NCBI GenBank assembly: GCA_013397865.1 | Contig: VZTI01005243.1 | Location: 1,294,677 to 1,358,676 of the forward strand | Direction: 5' to 3' | DNA from: Struthidea cinerea | Taxonomy: Eukaryota > Chordata > Aves > Passeriformes > Corcoracidae | DNA: 64,000 nt | Shown here: positions 62,027-64,000 of the stretch, piece after piece | How the letters are laid out: the number at the start of each line of letters is the position of its first letter | How positions within the stretch are numbered: the first letter of the stretch is position 1 | Position numbers and translations under genes: made by a program | The notes under the pieces: generated by a model | Database searches by the model: none | Told to the model about the DNA's origin: nothing | Seen by the model: the letters and a program-made list of their open reading frames with translations, nothing else

Positions 62027-64000
62027 ATGGTGCTCCTTTTTCTATAGAGGGAATCTGACTATGTGAGGTGTCACTAGAACGTTAAATCTGTGGTCACTGG
62101 ACCAGGATATTTCAGTAGATGCCAAAGATGTCACTTGACCTATTAGAGGTTTACAACTTGCTCATTCTAGTAGGAAATAACCAGCACATTGATGCTTTGT
62201 AATAACTGTCCATGTGCATAATGTCCTCACCCTGAATTTAACTCTGCTGGAAGAAAACATATAAAGGGCTACCACTGAGCTTCTGTAACTTGATTCCGTA
62301 CCCACAGTGCTGCTATTAATAGCATTTTCTGTGATGAAGATGACTCTTTGGGGAGAAGTGGGAGGAGAAAACTAAGAAATCGAGGGTTGGTTTAAAAGGT
62401 TCTCATCGATTTTATGGTAGATGGACTGGCAGTGCATCAGAGGAAGGCTTATCTTTGCTATGTAAGTTGGCAAACAGATTGCATGAAATTCTGCCTGGAA
62501 GTCCATGTTAACAGACCAAATGAATTCAGATTTCACTCATCGTAGTGCTAGCACTTTCTGATTTTTTTTTCACTTTAAAAAGCGTTCTTTAAGTATTATT
62601 AGTTTTCTCAGCAGGAAGAGGTTGAAAAAAGCTTCGAAATGTGTGACACACCTAAATGAAATGTGGGTTTGTCATTCATGATAACTACATGAGTACAGGA
62701 AAATGATGGAAGAGCAACTTACTCCTGTCAGTGGTTATTCCTGATTGTGACACAGGGACTGGCACCAACACAAGTCAGTTTTTAAACTATTGTCCACATG
62801 TCCACATAGGTGCTAGCATTGGTATAGGACTTGAAAAAAATGAAAAATACTTATTTTTAAACCAAAGAAAATTGCAATGTTTTAAAATGCAGTGGGCTAA
62901 GGGAAACCTTTTTAACTAAAGTTAACTATACAGAAAAAACATTTTTCAGACATGTTCTTGCTATTTCCTACTGTTACTTTTGTGCATCTTTCTTGATACA
63001 GTCCTCACAAAGATGGTATTGAATATTTTTATTTAATAGCAGTATAATCTCGACACAAAAAATCCTATCAGATTTCACAAATTGAGTAATACCAAATCTA
63101 GCCAATTTTGGAAGAAGGGCTTCATAGAGACTTCTGGGATTAAAACTTGTGGGTCTTTTATATAACTCTTTGTCCACTGACCTATTAGGATAATTCAGAT
63201 CACAGTGGTTCATTAGGTGCTATTTTTCATAGGTTGTTACTTTTTGTATATTTGTGTATTTTATAAGCAGTAGCCCATGATACTGGTGACACTCCCATTT
63301 CAGAAATTTTATTCAAATTATGTTAATTTCCTCTGTCATTTCAGCTTGTTATGGTATTATTCACCTGCTGTCAAAAAATATTGTGTGGTAGTCTTGTATT
63401 TGTTGAAGTTGAAAGACTCCCTGTATTTTCCGTATATAATTTCTGAAGCATTTTAGTATCTTTCAGGGTAAAAGATACTATTTAAACTGAAGTAATCATC
63501 CTTAAACTTGGTGGTACAATATATATAAATACTTCAGAGTACCAGCCTCTTTGTTACTTACACTAATCATGAAACCCTGGTCATTGTTTAGTCTCTGCTT
63601 TCTGCTGTATAAGCTGGCTGCTGCTGCTTCGGAGTTGTCGAAATGCTGCTTGCAATGGTTTATTCTCTTTCTGTGTGACTTGAAACCATGCTCTTGGCAT
63701 GATGTACTTCTAGCTTTGAGTAGCTTCTGTGTCTTCTCATCGTCAGCATTCCTGCTCTCTGCATATGGTTTTTGATAAAAAGTAGTTGCAACACTCAAAG
63801 CTCAGTCTGACATATTCTGCCTTCTAGTAGCTTCCGCCCTTGGTTTTGGTGCTTTTTCTTTCCTCCCATATTAATTTCAGCTACAGTCACATTCAGGATT
63901 TTTTGGTGTGTTTTTGTGTGTCTTGATGGGTCATGAACCACTTCAGCTAGCCAACACCAAATTTTTCTCCATTTAGTGTGATTTTCATTTGCTTTTTGCT
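62027..64000. other. ADK intron, no further element recognised
   Basis: AT-rich. The 63500-63800 stretch is open on both strands (98 codons on -, 74 on +) but shows no known domain. No next ADK exon was seen. Confidence 0.5.

Overview
This is vertebrate nuclear DNA, AT-rich and almost entirely intronic. The family of its transposable elements indicates a bird: several CR1 LINE copies carry the avian CR1 3' end (GATTCTGTGATTC-type tail) and the CR1 reverse-transcriptase C-terminus. I cannot name the species. There are no bacterial-type genes, no rRNA or tRNA genes and no CRISPR array.

The only coding sequence I can support is one 171-bp internal exon (61530-61700, + strand). It encodes 57 residues of adenosine kinase (ADK) and has clean splice sites (…cttgcag | exon | gtgagt). 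Both exon boundaries are phase 0. The other roughly 63.8 kb reads best as ADK intron: about 61.5 kb upstream of the exon and 2.3 kb downstream. I found no second ADK exon, although a short exon could be missed by eye.

The intron is a fossil bed of transposons of different ages. Relatively recognisable CR1 copies lie at 24885-25200 (-), 58139-58806 (-) and 61783-62026 (+), with a short tail at 13088-13140 (+). More decayed CR1/L3-like copies lie at 23428-24075 (+), 37690-37905 (-), 50205-50385 (-) and perhaps 12522-12815 (-). A solo LTR with perfect 8-bp inverted ends lies at 33883-34400 (+), with a TATA box and poly(A) signal. Two MIR-like SINEs (42150-42275 and 54270-54435) and an L2/MIR-type tail (27880-27955) are deep amniote relics.

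The most unusual item is at 46193-46758 (+). It is a broken copy of a DIRS-type (tyrosine-recombinase) retrotransposon that preserves the RNase H region and the segment after it. DIRS elements are common in other reptiles, but to my knowledge are very sparse in birds.

Other structure includes two G-quadruplex-prone tracts (21770-21794 and 35609-35655), a small GC/CpG-rich islet (about 35885-36090), a 30-bp direct repeat with a 13-bp hairpin (16428-16512), and a block dense in homeodomain-type TAAT motifs (51650-52110) that could be conserved regulatory DNA. The remaining intervals are ordinary AT-rich intron.
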